DNA of 64,000 nucleotides from SBAX01 sp964646605 (lineage in GTDB: Bacteria > Planctomycetota > Phycisphaerae > UBA1845). Where the stretch lies: contig CAZYEX010000003.1 in assembly GCA_964646605.1 (NCBI GenBank), forward strand, positions 1 through 64,000, in the 5' to 3' direction. The position numbers and the translations under genes were made by a program. Of the stretch, positions 35,038 to 44,044 are shown piece after piece. Below the pieces are notes generated by a model. The model saw only the letters and a list, made by a program, of their open reading frames with translations, had not been told where the DNA came from and did not search any database. The number at the start of each line of letters is the position of its first letter. Within the stretch, counting starts at the first letter, position 1.

Positions 35038-36753
35038 ATGAATCCCCGCATCACGTCGATCGAGAACCTCATCGCCTCCGACCCCGGCGGTCGCAACATC
35101 TTCGGTCTGGTCATTGCCGATCAATTGCGCCTCGCCGCCCAGTCGCTTCGGCTCGCACGTCGCGTCGGGATCGTCAGCGGTTTCTATATCGCGGACGCAA
35201 ACGCGGGTGAGACCGACGGACCGCCTGGGGCGAAAGCGCTCGGCGATGCCTTGCAATCCTTGGGGATCGCCGTCGATTACATCACCGATCGCTGGAACGC
35301 TCCGCTGTTCGAGGCTCTCGGCGTGGAGCCGCTCCTGGATGTCGAAAACTACATCGCTCGCGCCCAGCCCACGCACTTGGTCGCCATCGAGCGCCCCGGC
35401 CGCGGCTGCGACGGTCGGTATCGCAACATGCGCGGGCGGGACATCACCGATACGACCGCCCCGCTGGACGAACTGTTTCTCGAAGCTTCACGGCAAGGAC
35501 TGACCACCGTTGGCGTGGGTGACGGCGGAAACGAGATCGGCATGGGCAAGGTCTTCGCTGAGGCCCTTCGCGCCATCGACCATGGCCCCGAGATCGCCAG
35601 CACCATCGCCACCGACTTCTGCATCGTCGCGGGCGTCGCCAATTGGGGCGCGTACGGTCTGGTCGGGGCTCTCTCGGTGCTCGCCGGGCGCGACTTGCTG
35701 CCCTCCGTGCAACAATGCACCGACGAGCTGCGCGGCATGGTCGAACACGCCGCCGCCGTCGACGGCGTCACCGGTCGCCGCGAACCCACCGTCGACGGCC
35801 TCGATCTTTCCGTCACCATCCGAATGTTGGAAAGCATCCGCCGCCAGACCATCCCCTCCCCCCTGGAGCGCGGGCGACCGCTGCTCATCGGCGTCCTCGG
35901 ATACGGCGAAGCGGGCCGGGCCGTCGCCCATTTGATGACCCGCCGCGGACACCGCATCCGCATCTCCGATCACCAGGCCGTCACCCTCGAATCCGGACTC
36001 GTCGTCGACGGCGTCGAAACCGGAAGACACACCATCGAGTTCCTGCGCGAGTGCCAACTCGTTGTCGCCAGCCCCGGCGTCCGCCAGGATGTTCCCATCC
36101 GCGACGCCCTCCACCGCCGCGGCATCCCCGTCATCAGCGAACTCGAACTCGCCTATCAGTCGTGCCCGCGCAGCCTCATCGCCGTCACCGGTACGATCGG
36201 AAAACGAACCACGGTCGAACTCATGCGTCGCCTCTTCCAATCCGCGGGTCGGCCTCTGAGCATCGGCGGCAACCGCGGACGACCGCTTTCGTCGCTGCTT
36301 CTCGACGACGACCTCTCCGACCCCGTGGCCCTCGCTGTCTCCAGCTTCCAACTGGAGTCCGTCATCCACTTTCGCCCCCACATCGCCGTCATCCTCAACA
36401 TCGACGAAGCCCACCTCGACCGCCACCGCTCCATCGCCGAGTACGTCCGCATCAAGAGCCGCATTTTCATGAACCACCGCCCCGACGACATCCTCATTCT
36501 CCCCTTCGACGACGAGCGTCTGCGCTCCCTGGCCCGTAAACACCACGGCCGCACTTTTTTCGTCTCCGTCCGCCAAGCCGTGGACCGCGGCGCGTGGCTC
36601 GACGGAAACGATGTCGTCGTCAACATTCATGGAACCCCGGATCGACTCACGGACGTGCCCACAGATGCTCGTCTCTTCCCCGAGAACTTGTTGTCCTCCC
36701 TCGTCGCCGCCCGCCTCTGCGGCCTCCAACCATGTAGCGCTCAAGCCATGTAG
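35038..36753 (+). CDS. D-glutamate cyclase (DUF4392) fused to a truncated MurD-like ligase
   Basis: A 571-residue fusion. Residues 1-about 265 match the D-glutamate cyclase domain: ETDGPPGAKAL, IERPGRGCDGRYRNMRG, GVGDGGNEIGMG and ANWGAYGL. This family (mammalian DGLUCY) turns D-glutamate into 5-oxo-D-proline. Residues about 285-571 resemble MurD, which adds D-glutamate to UDP-MurNAc-Ala: Rossmann start GVLGYGEAGRAVA, SSFQLESV and LNIDEAHLDRH. The P-loop reads TGTIGKRTT, with Arg where Ser/Thr normally follows the Lys. The C-terminal ligase domain is absent; the frame ends at a TAG inside a palindromic repeat. Both halves concern D-glutamate. The ligase half may bind without catalysing. A heptamer array abuts the start codon. 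Confidence 0.88.
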   Translation: MNPRITSIENLIASDPGGRNIFGLVIADQLRLAAQSLRLARRVGIVSGFYIADANAGETDGPPGAKALGDALQSLGIAVDYITDRWNAPLFEALGVEPLLDVENYIARAQPTHLVAIERPGRGCDGRYRNMRGRDITDTTAPLDELFLEASRQGLTTVGVGDGGNEIGMGKVFAEALRAIDHGPEIASTIATDFCIVAGVANWGAYGLVGALSVLAGRDLLPSVQQCTDELRGMVEHAAAVDGVTGRREPTVDGLDLSVTIRMLESIRRQTIPSPLERGRPLLIGVLGYGEAGRAVAHLMTRRGHRIRISDHQAVTLESGLVVDGVETGRHTIEFLRECQLVVASPGVRQDVPIRDALHRRGIPVISELELAYQSCPRSLIAVTGTIGKRTTVELMRRLFQSAGRPLSIGGNRGRPLSSLLLDDDLSDPVALAVSSFQLESVIHFRPHIAVILNIDEAHLDRHRSIAEYVRIKSRIFMNHRPDDILILPFDDERLRSLARKHHGRTFFVSVRQAVDRGAWLDGNDVVVNIHGTPDRLTDVPTDARLFPENLLSSLVAARLCGLQPCSAQAM

Positions 36754-36774
36754 CGCCACCCCTGGTGGGTGGCG
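36732..36774 (+). repeat. palindromic element supplying a stop codon
   Basis: A short left fragment ATGTAGCGC (36732-36740) precedes a complete element (36749-36774) with stem CGCCACCC/GGGTGGCG and loop CTGGT. Its TAG (36751-36753) is the stop of the D-glutamate cyclase-MurD-like gene, which is cut before its third domain. Confidence 0.85.
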
Positions 36775-36839
36775 CATCGACCCATCCGCCAACATCGCGC
36801 AAACAGGCCGCTCGGAACCTTGCGTAAACGGTATCGGGT

Positions 36840-38294
36840 TCAGGGCCCCGCGGGCGGACCGCCGAGGCGCTCGGGCATGTCGGCGAGAATGTAGGCGACC
36901 GTCGCTAGGGCGGCGACGTTCTGGGAAAGGGTCTGCGGGTCGATCTTGTCGATGGTGTCGGCGTGCGTGTGGTGGTAGTCGAAGTAGGTCGAACCCTCGA
37001 CGTTATGGCCCATGAGCATGACGCCGGCGGGTTCGAGAGCGCCCACGTCGGCGCCGGAGTGGCCTTTCGAGACCTTCATCGGACCCAGCGGGGATAAGAG
37101 GGACACCAGATCCTCCAACTGCCCCACGGCTAGAGCCTCGCGTGCCTTGTCCTTGCACTCGACGGAGTATCCCGTGGGGCGGAAGACGCCGCTGTCGGAC
37201 TCGATGGCGGCGATGTGCTTGGAAAGCTCCGCGGCGTGGTCGGCGGCGTAGGCCTTGGCCCCGGCCAAGCCGTTCTCCTCGTTGGTCCACAGCACCACGC
37301 GGATGGTTCGTTTGGGGATGAGATTCAGCTTCCGTAACACGGTGATGGCTTGCATGGCCATCACGCACCCGCCGCCGTCGTCGTGAGCGCCTTGCCCCAC
37401 GTCCCAGGAGTCGATGTGTCCGCCGATGACCACGACTTCGTCGGGATGGGTCGAGCCGCGAAGCTCTCCGACGGCGTTGGCCGACTCCGCGTCGGGGAAG
37501 GATTGAGCCTCCATCCTGAGGTTGACGACCACGGGCATACCTTTGGCGTGCCATCGGGCGATGGTGTCGGCGTCTTCGATGGAGATCGCGGCGGCGGGAA
37601 TCTTGGCGGCCTTTTCGTCGTAGCGCATCGCTCCGGTGTGCGGACTGCGGAGGCTCTTCGCGGTAACCGAGCGGACCAAACACGCCACCGCTCCCTTCTC
37701 GGACGCGAAGATGGCGCCTCGGCCTCGGTACTGCACGGCCGTCCCATACCCGGAGCCCTTTTCCGCATCGTAGGGCGGCATGGGGTTGTTGAAGAGGACG
37801 ATCTTTCCGCGGATGGCGTCGCCGAGGGTCTCGAGTTCGTCCTTGCCGCTGACGACGACGACCTGAGCGGTGATGCCCTCGGGAGGTGTGGCGACTGATC
37901 CTCCCAGCCCGAGCATCACCAGCGGTTCCACGCGCGGTTCGAGGAGCGTGGCGGACTCGCGGCCCCGAACCCAGTGAGGGACGTTGGCTTTTTCCCGCCG
38001 AACGTTCTCATGACCGTCGCGCTTCATCTCCTGTACGGCCCAATCGATGGCCTTTTCGAGCTGCGGCGAACCGCTGAGGCGGTGCCCGATGTTGAGGCAA
38101 AGGTCCTCGAGCTTGCGGTAGCCGTCGCGGTCCGCCTGAGCGGCTTGGAGGATACGCTCGGAGGCCGATCGGTAGCGCTCGGCGATGGAAGCCGTTTTGG
38201 CCGAACCGCCTGATGGCGGGGACTGGGGATAGGCCGATAACGGCAAGAACCCCAGCAGAACCGCGGCAAATTCAACGTACTTTGCTTGCATCAT
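36840..38294 (-). CDS. secreted M28 metallopeptidase (carboxypeptidase Q-like)
   Basis: A 484-residue exported aminopeptidase/carboxypeptidase of family M28. A signal peptide (VEFAAVLLGFLPLSAYPQ) leads. A PA-type inserted domain (about residues 150-290) precedes the zinc site: GGHIDSWDVGQGAHDDGGG supplies His and Asp, TNEENGLAG the catalytic Glu pair, and YHHTHADTIDKID the last His. The start is the first of two adjacent ATGs after GAGGG; longer frames lack protein character. It is convergent with the D-glutamate cyclase fusion. A link to peptide or dipeptide recycling in that neighbourhood is possible but only by position. Confidence 0.88.
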   Translation of the reverse strand: MMQAKYVEFAAVLLGFLPLSAYPQSPPSGGSAKTASIAERYRSASERILQAAQADRDGYRKLEDLCLNIGHRLSGSPQLEKAIDWAVQEMKRDGHENVRREKANVPHWVRGRESATLLEPRVEPLVMLGLGGSVATPPEGITAQVVVVSGKDELETLGDAIRGKIVLFNNPMPPYDAEKGSGYGTAVQYRGRGAIFASEKGAVACLVRSVTAKSLRSPHTGAMRYDEKAAKIPAAAISIEDADTIARWHAKGMPVVVNLRMEAQSFPDAESANAVGELRGSTHPDEVVVIGGHIDSWDVGQGAHDDGGGCVMAMQAITVLRKLNLIPKRTIRVVLWTNEENGLAGAKAYAADHAAELSKHIAAIESDSGVFRPTGYSVECKDKAREALAVGQLEDLVSLLSPLGPMKVSKGHSGADVGALEPAGVMLMGHNVEGSTYFDYHHTHADTIDKIDPQTLSQNVAALATVAYILADMPERLGGPPAGP

Positions 38295-38465
38295 GGCACC
38301 CTCGCCTGTGTTGCGTTGCGGTAACTTCGATCCCGCCGATGGAGGAAAACGACCCCGTCGAACGCGCCGTGATTGTACCCGGGCGTGGCGCGGAGTCCAG
38401 CTCTTCGTTGTCGGGAAGCGGTTGGCTGGTGTCGTGTGTTGAAGCGGTGGGACCGCCGGTCTAGG

Positions 38466-40691
38466 ATGCGGTCGGTGGGTATGAGACAAATTTCACAACG
38501 GCTTCCGCTCGGGCGCTGGAGAACGTCAACTCCGCGGACGATCGGGGTCGTTGGCATGGTGCTGACGGCGCTCCTTCTGACCCCCGCGCCGGCCCAAGCG
38601 TACATCGGTCCCGGCGCCGGGTTCGCCGTCGGAACGACCCTCTTCGCGTTCTTTGCCGCGTTCCTTTCCGGTTTGGTGGCCATCGTCTGGTGGCCGTTTC
38701 GATGGATGATCCGCTTGGTTCGCGGTCGTCGAGCGATGGCTCGGGCGCGGGTCAAGCGCGTCGTCATCCTGGGGTTGGACGGCATGGAGCCGACCCTCGC
38801 CGACAAGTTCATGGCCGAAGGGAAAATGCCCAACCTCCGGCGCCTTGCGGAGAGTGGAACCTACACCCGCCTGGGCACCACGGCACCGCCGCTGTCGCCC
38901 GTCGCCTGGTCGACGTTCCTCACCGGTTGCAATCCGGGCAAGCACAACATTTTCGATTTCCTCACCCGCGATCGACGAACGTACATGCCGCTGTTGTCAT
39001 CGGTGAACATTCGACCGCCGGCGCGGGTGTGGAAGGTCGGGCGCTATCGCATTCCGCTGGGCAAACCCGACGTTCGACTGCTGCGCCGTGGGAAACCGTT
39101 CTGGACAACGCTGGGCGAGCACGGCATCTTCAGCAGCATCATTCGCGTGCCTATCACCTTTCCGCCCGAGCCCTTCCGCGGCGTGCTTCTATCGGCTATG
39201 TGCGTCCCCGACCTGCGCGGCAGTCAAGGGACCTTCACCTACTACTCGACGCGGGCGGCCGTCGAGGAGGAGTACATCGGCGGCGAACAGATTCGCGTGA
39301 AGCGCGAGGGAAATCGAATCCATTCTCACCTCGTCGGGCCGCCCAACACCATCCAGGAGAACGGCGGAGTTTTGCAATGCCCGTTCGACGTCGCCATTTC
39401 GGGCCCAGGTCGAGCCACGTTGACCATTTGCGGTCGGGACTGGCAACTGGAAAAGGGGAAATACACTCCTTGGATGGAGGTCGACTTCAAAGCCGGGATG
39501 GGGATCAAGGTGAGGGGTATCTGTCAGTTCCTTCTCATGGGGACCGAACCCCAGTTCGAGCTGTATGTGACCCCCATCCAAATCCACCCCGCCAAACCGG
39601 CCATGGCGATTTCTCATCCTTCCGTGTATTCCCTCTATCTGGCCAAAAACCAGGGACTGTATGCAACGCTCGGGCTGGCGGAAGATACCTGGGGGCTCAA
39701 TGCAGATATTCTCGATGATGACGGCTTCCTCCATCAATGTCTGGAGACCGACAGTGAGCGCGAAAAGATGTTCTTCGACGCGCTCGAGAAAGTCCGCAAT
39801 GGACTGTGTGTCTGCGTGTTCGACGGGACCGACCGCATTCAACATATGTTCTGGCGATACATCGATCCGGGTCACCCCGCCGACCGTGGAGAATCGGGCC
39901 ATGGACATCGCAAGGCCATAGATGAACTCTATGCGCGGATGGACAGGTTGGTCGGCGAGACCATGGCGAAATGCGACGACAAGGACACGTTGCTGATGGT
40001 CATTTCCGATCACGGGTTCAATCCGTTCCGGCGGGGGATCGATCTGAATGTGTGGTTGGAGCAGAATGGGTATTTGTCGCTCAAACCCGACGGGCGCGGA
40101 AAAAAATATCTGGCGGGAGTGGACTGGTCGAAGACGAAGGCCTTTTGCCTCGGTCTTGCCGGCATTTGGCTGAATCTCAAGGGGCGTGAGGGGCAGGGGA
40201 TTGTCGAAGCGCACGAGGCGGAGGCACTGCGGGATGAGATCTGTGAGCGGCTCACCGGACTGCAAGACGACGAGCGCGGCGAAACGGCCGTAAGGCGGGC
40301 CATGAATGCGCATCGTATCTATGTGGGCCCCTACGCCAAGGACGGCCCCGATATCATCATGGGGTACAATCGCGGGTATCGCGTTTCCTGGGAAGCGGCC
40401 GTCGGACAACCCACCGATCGACTATTTCACGACAACACCAAGGCCTGGAGCGGAGATCACTGCATCGATCCGGCGCTGATCCCCGGCGTGATGTTTTGCA
40501 ACCGAAAGGTGGAGTCGGAGAGTCCGCGGTTGGTGGACATCGCACCGACGGTTCTGGAACTGTTCGGCGTCGAGCCGCCGGCCATCATGGACGGACGGGC
40601 GCTGAAGGTGAACATGCCGTCCCGGAAATCCCACCGCATCCACAAAGAGCTTTCGAGCGCCGACGGAAAGGTCGTTGCGGCAACGGAATGA
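38466..40691 (+). CDS. membrane-anchored AlkP-superfamily phosphohydrolase (COG3379 type), copy 1
   Basis: A 741-residue predicted phosphohydrolase/phosphodiesterase of the alkaline phosphatase superfamily. The N-terminus has a signal peptide ending PAQAYIGPGAG and then a membrane segment before WWPFRW, so the enzyme should sit at the inner membrane facing out. The metal site is built from GLDGMEP, PPLSPVAWSTFLTG (nucleophile region), VISDHGFNPF and WSGDHCIDP. The start is uncertain: ATG at 38466 or 38481. The gene overlaps the next one as ATGA; both encode the same family. Substrate unknown; relatives act on phosphodiesters or phosphosugars. Confidence 0.85.
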   Translation: MRSVGMRQISQRLPLGRWRTSTPRTIGVVGMVLTALLLTPAPAQAYIGPGAGFAVGTTLFAFFAAFLSGLVAIVWWPFRWMIRLVRGRRAMARARVKRVVILGLDGMEPTLADKFMAEGKMPNLRRLAESGTYTRLGTTAPPLSPVAWSTFLTGCNPGKHNIFDFLTRDRRTYMPLLSSVNIRPPARVWKVGRYRIPLGKPDVRLLRRGKPFWTTLGEHGIFSSIIRVPITFPPEPFRGVLLSAMCVPDLRGSQGTFTYYSTRAAVEEEYIGGEQIRVKREGNRIHSHLVGPPNTIQENGGVLQCPFDVAISGPGRATLTICGRDWQLEKGKYTPWMEVDFKAGMGIKVRGICQFLLMGTEPQFELYVTPIQIHPAKPAMAISHPSVYSLYLAKNQGLYATLGLAEDTWGLNADILDDDGFLHQCLETDSEREKMFFDALEKVRNGLCVCVFDGTDRIQHMFWRYIDPGHPADRGESGHGHRKAIDELYARMDRLVGETMAKCDDKDTLLMVISDHGFNPFRRGIDLNVWLEQNGYLSLKPDGRGKKYLAGVDWSKTKAFCLGLAGIWLNLKGREGQGIVEAHEAEALRDEICERLTGLQDDERGETAVRRAMNAHRIYVGPYAKDGPDIIMGYNRGYRVSWEAAVGQPTDRLFHDNTKAWSGDHCIDPALIPGVMFCNRKVESESPRLVDIAPTVLELFGVEPPAIMDGRALKVNMPSRKSHRIHKELSSADGKVVAATE

Positions 40692-42742
40692 CTCGGCGAT
40701 CCCATTTCATTGTCTTTCTGATGGTGATGGCTGCGTGTACGGCGGGCATTGCCCTTCAAGGCTGCGACGGACGCGGCGCCGCCCCTCCACGAATGGTTGT
40801 GTTGGGTTTCGACGGGATGGACCCGCTACTGTGCGAACGTCTGATGGACGCCGGGCGCATGCCGCACCTTGCATCCATGCGCGCCGCGGGCGGATATCGC
40901 CGTTTACAGACCAGCATTCCGCCGCAGAGCCCTGTAGCCTGGTCCAACTTCATCACCGGAGCCGACGCGGGAGTTCACGGCATTTTTGACTTCATCCACC
41001 GCGATCCCGCCAAGCAGTGCGAATTGTACTACTCCGCCGCACGAACCATTCCCGGTGACGGCGGATGGGAGGTCGGCAAACACCAACTGCCCCTGACCTT
41101 CTGGCCGTTCAGTCACAACCCCACACAGACGCTCTTGCAAAGGCATGGCACGCCGTTTTGGGACTACCTCGACGAGGCAGGCGTGCCGGTCGCAATGTAT
41201 GACATTCCATCCAACTATCCCCCCAGTAAGTCGCACCACGGGCATATGTGTTGTCTGAGTGGAATGGGTGTTCCCGACTTACTGGGAACCTATGGAACAT
41301 ACCAGTTCTTTTCGTCGGACACGCACCGCACGCTGGACGAGCCCGGCGGAATCCGAAAACCGTTGACCTTTACGGACCATGCGGCCAAGGGGAGTCTCGT
41401 CGGTCCTGATAATACCAGTCTCAAGAAACCCATGCGCACCACCATCCCATTTTACGTATATCGCCATCCCCGAGACCCTGTGGCGAGGATCGAGGTACAA
41501 GGGCAGACCATCGTCCTCCGCGAGGGCGAGTGGAGCGACTGGCGGCAGTTGGATTACTCACTGGATATGCCGCCGTTTCTTCCCAATGCACACGTCGGCG
41601 GAATCTGCCGGTTCTATCTACAGTCCGTGCATCCCCAGTTTCGTCTTTATGTCACACCGATCAACCTCGATCCCTCTCAGCCGGGCGATCAAGCGATCAG
41701 TGAGCCGCCGCAGTTCGTCGAGGAGATTTCGGAAAGCATCGGACTGTTCTATACCGCCGGGTTTCAAGAGGACCATAAGGCGTTGTCCAATCGCGTGTTC
41801 AAGGATGAGGAATATTTGCAACAGGCGCGATATGTGCTGGAGGAGCGCCGCCGCTTGCTGGATTATGCCCTGGACCGTTACCGTGACGGCTTGCTGTTTT
41901 TCTATTTTTCGAGTACCGATTTGCAATCCCATATGTTCTGGTGGGACGGCGAGGAACGGCACCCGCTTCGCACCCCCGAAGACGCCCGTCGATATCAGAA
42001 GGTCATCGAGGATTTGTACGTGGAAATGGATGGCATTGTCGCTCAGGTTGCCCAGAGTGTGGGACCCGACGCGACGACGCTAGTGATGTCCGACCACGGG
42101 TTCTGCAACTTCCGTCGGCAGTTCAATCTGAATACATGGCTTCGCAAGGAAGGGTACCTAGGCCCCGAAGACTGCAAGAGTCTGCTGAATTCCGCGCAAG
42201 GCCGAATGGTGGACTGGAAGCGGACGCGGGCTTTCGGCATTGGACTCAATGGCCTGTATCTGAATCTCAAGGGACGGGAGCGCGATGGGATTGTCGAGCC
42301 CGCCGAGCGCGCAGCCTTGCTAACTGAGATATCGGAAAAACTCCTCGCTGTCCGCGATCCGGCCACCGGCGGGCCCGTCATTGCAGAGGTCTACCGGGCG
42401 GACAAAGTCTACTCGGGCCCGTTCGCAGACAAGGGGCCGGACCTCATCGTTGGTTATCATCGTGGGTATCGAGTCTCGTGGGCGGCCACGCAAGGGGACG
42501 TGGAAAATGAGCTTCTCAGTGATAACGACTCTGCGTGGAGCGCCGACCACTGCATGGCCGCCGACCAGGTGCCCGGAATTTTGTTTTCCAATCGACCGCT
42601 GGCGTCGGACGGACCGGCGCTCACCGATCTCGCGCCGACCATCCTGGAGCAGTTCAAGGTCGTGGTTCCGCCCACGATGACCGGACGGAGCGTTTTCCAG
42701 CCGCAGTCCGTGGCCGGCGCGGGCCCACGCACAAAGGAGTGA
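40688..42742 (+). CDS. AlkP-superfamily phosphohydrolase lipoprotein (COG3379 type), copy 2
   Basis: A 684-residue paralogue of the preceding enzyme with a different anchor: its signal ends in the lipobox ALQGC, so it is a lipoprotein. The same active-site blocks occur: GFDGMDP, PPQSPVAWSNFITG, VMSDHGFCNF and WSADHCMAA. The ATG at 40688 overlaps the upstream TGA, giving translational coupling. Two diverged copies with different membrane anchors in one operon suggest two substrates or two compartments. Confidence 0.85.
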   Translation: MTRRSHFIVFLMVMAACTAGIALQGCDGRGAAPPRMVVLGFDGMDPLLCERLMDAGRMPHLASMRAAGGYRRLQTSIPPQSPVAWSNFITGADAGVHGIFDFIHRDPAKQCELYYSAARTIPGDGGWEVGKHQLPLTFWPFSHNPTQTLLQRHGTPFWDYLDEAGVPVAMYDIPSNYPPSKSHHGHMCCLSGMGVPDLLGTYGTYQFFSSDTHRTLDEPGGIRKPLTFTDHAAKGSLVGPDNTSLKKPMRTTIPFYVYRHPRDPVARIEVQGQTIVLREGEWSDWRQLDYSLDMPPFLPNAHVGGICRFYLQSVHPQFRLYVTPINLDPSQPGDQAISEPPQFVEEISESIGLFYTAGFQEDHKALSNRVFKDEEYLQQARYVLEERRRLLDYALDRYRDGLLFFYFSSTDLQSHMFWWDGEERHPLRTPEDARRYQKVIEDLYVEMDGIVAQVAQSVGPDATTLVMSDHGFCNFRRQFNLNTWLRKEGYLGPEDCKSLLNSAQGRMVDWKRTRAFGIGLNGLYLNLKGRERDGIVEPAERAALLTEISEKLLAVRDPATGGPVIAEVYRADKVYSGPFADKGPDLIVGYHRGYRVSWAATQGDVENELLSDNDSAWSADHCMAADQVPGILFSNRPLASDGPALTDLAPTILEQFKVVVPPTMTGRSVFQPQSVAGAGPRTKE

Positions 42743-42745
42743 GGT

Positions 42746-42931
42746 ATGTCGAAAATCAAACTCGATGCCGCATTGTTTGAGCGCGTGCGGAAAATCGCGG
42801 AGAAGGCCGGATATTCGTCTGCCGACGAGTTCGTGATTCATCTGATCGAGAAGGAACTTGCCGTCCTCGAATCCGCCGACTCCGATGCCCAAGTCACCGA
42901 ACGCCTGCGCGGGCTGGGGTATTTGGAATAG
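42746..42931 (+). CDS. small ribbon-helix-helix-like protein
   Basis: A 61-residue protein starting 3 bases after the second phosphohydrolase stops. KIKLDAALFERVRKIA followed by SADEFVIHLIEKEL fits a ribbon-helix-helix fold: a beta strand, then two helices. The tail ends ERLRGLGYLE. RHH proteins are usually DNA-binding dimers, so it could regulate its own operon, but no operator was identified. AAGGAG overlaps the upstream stop and serves as ribosome site. Confidence 0.7.
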   Translation: MSKIKLDAALFERVRKIAEKAGYSSADEFVIHLIEKELAVLESADSDAQVTERLRGLGYLE

Positions 42932-42995
42932 TGGACCCGCGTGCGGAAAAACGGCGCGGCGGAAATGAGATGTCGCCGAGTCCAAGTGTACGACC

Positions 42996-43940
42996 ATGTC
43001 GGTGATCAACTGGCTATTGATCTACTGCGCCGAGACCTTTCTTTGGTTGTGGGATGGGATCGTATGGCTGTTCGGCGTAGTGTTTTCGTGGATCGACGCC
43101 ATCCTCAATCCGATATTGTCCCCCGCTCTGGCGTACGTGAATCCGGTTTGTACGTTCCTCGGGGATGCCGCGTTCGCCGTGCTCGATCGCTTGCCGTTTC
43201 GTTTGGGTTTGGCGCTCGTCTCGGTCGTCGCGGGAGTCGTCATGCTTCTAGCCTTTCGCCGCTTTTCCAATCAAGAGGCCATCGGTCGGGCGAAAGATGA
43301 CATCAAGGCCAATCTGCTCGCACTGAGGCTCTTCAAAGACGATCTGCGAGTGATGATGCGGTGCCAGGTGCGTGTCCTCTGGGCGATCGTTCGTTTGCAG
43401 CGCTATGTGTTGACTCCGGTGCTGTGGATGACCCCGCCGATGTTGCTGGTGTTAGCGCAGATGGGCCTTCGCTATCAATGGCGGCCTCTTCGGCCCAACG
43501 AGCCGACGTTGATGCGCGTGACATCCGCGCGACCCGCGGTGGAGCTCGGCTCGATGACGCTCGAACCCTGCGCCGGCCTGATGATCGAAGCCGGTCCCGT
43601 TCCCGGCGGCAACACCGCCGTCTGGCGGATTCGTGGAGCCGCCCCCGGGCGGTACTCGGTTCGCATCCGCGTCGTCGGAGAAACCATCGAAAAAGAATTG
43701 GTGGTCGGCGACCGCCCGGGCCGAGTCAGTGCCGTCCGCCCCACGGCGCATTGGACCGATCAACTTTTTCATCCCGTGGAGCGCCCCTTGGCCGGGTCGG
43801 GCGTGATTCAACGGATGGAGATCGAATACCCTTCGAGCACGTCGTGGTATGAAGGCGCCGACTACTGGATCGTGACCTTCTTCGTGGTGTCGATGCTCAC
43901 CGCGCTGATCCTGGCCCCGATCCTGCGGGTCCGTTTCTAA
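42996..43940 (+). CDS. conserved membrane protein, possibly Oxa1/DUF106-like
   Basis: A 314-residue membrane protein of unknown function. Four hydrophobic stretches near residues 5-35, 65-88, 130-155 and 290-310 are visible. The part DDIKANLLALRLFKDDLRVM followed by TPVLWMTPPMLLVL recalls the cytoplasmic coiled coil and following helix of the DUF106/EMC3 branch of the YidC/Oxa1 superfamily; this is a weak resemblance. A beta-rich domain (about 170-285) sits before the last helix. It lies 64 bases after the ribbon-helix-helix gene on the same strand and probably belongs to the same operon. Confidence 0.7.
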   Translation: MSVINWLLIYCAETFLWLWDGIVWLFGVVFSWIDAILNPILSPALAYVNPVCTFLGDAAFAVLDRLPFRLGLALVSVVAGVVMLLAFRRFSNQEAIGRAKDDIKANLLALRLFKDDLRVMMRCQVRVLWAIVRLQRYVLTPVLWMTPPMLLVLAQMGLRYQWRPLRPNEPTLMRVTSARPAVELGSMTLEPCAGLMIEAGPVPGGNTAVWRIRGAAPGRYSVRIRVVGETIEKELVVGDRPGRVSAVRPTAHWTDQLFHPVERPLAGSGVIQRMEIEYPSSTSWYEGADYWIVTFFVVSMLTALILAPILRVRF

Positions 43941-44044
43941 GTGCGACGACGAGCCGCTAGCGGCGACGCCGGTTGCGGAATCCCGGCCCGGACCGTAATC
44001 TCGCCGACGTCGACGCACGGTTACGCGTCGTACGGGATTCGACT

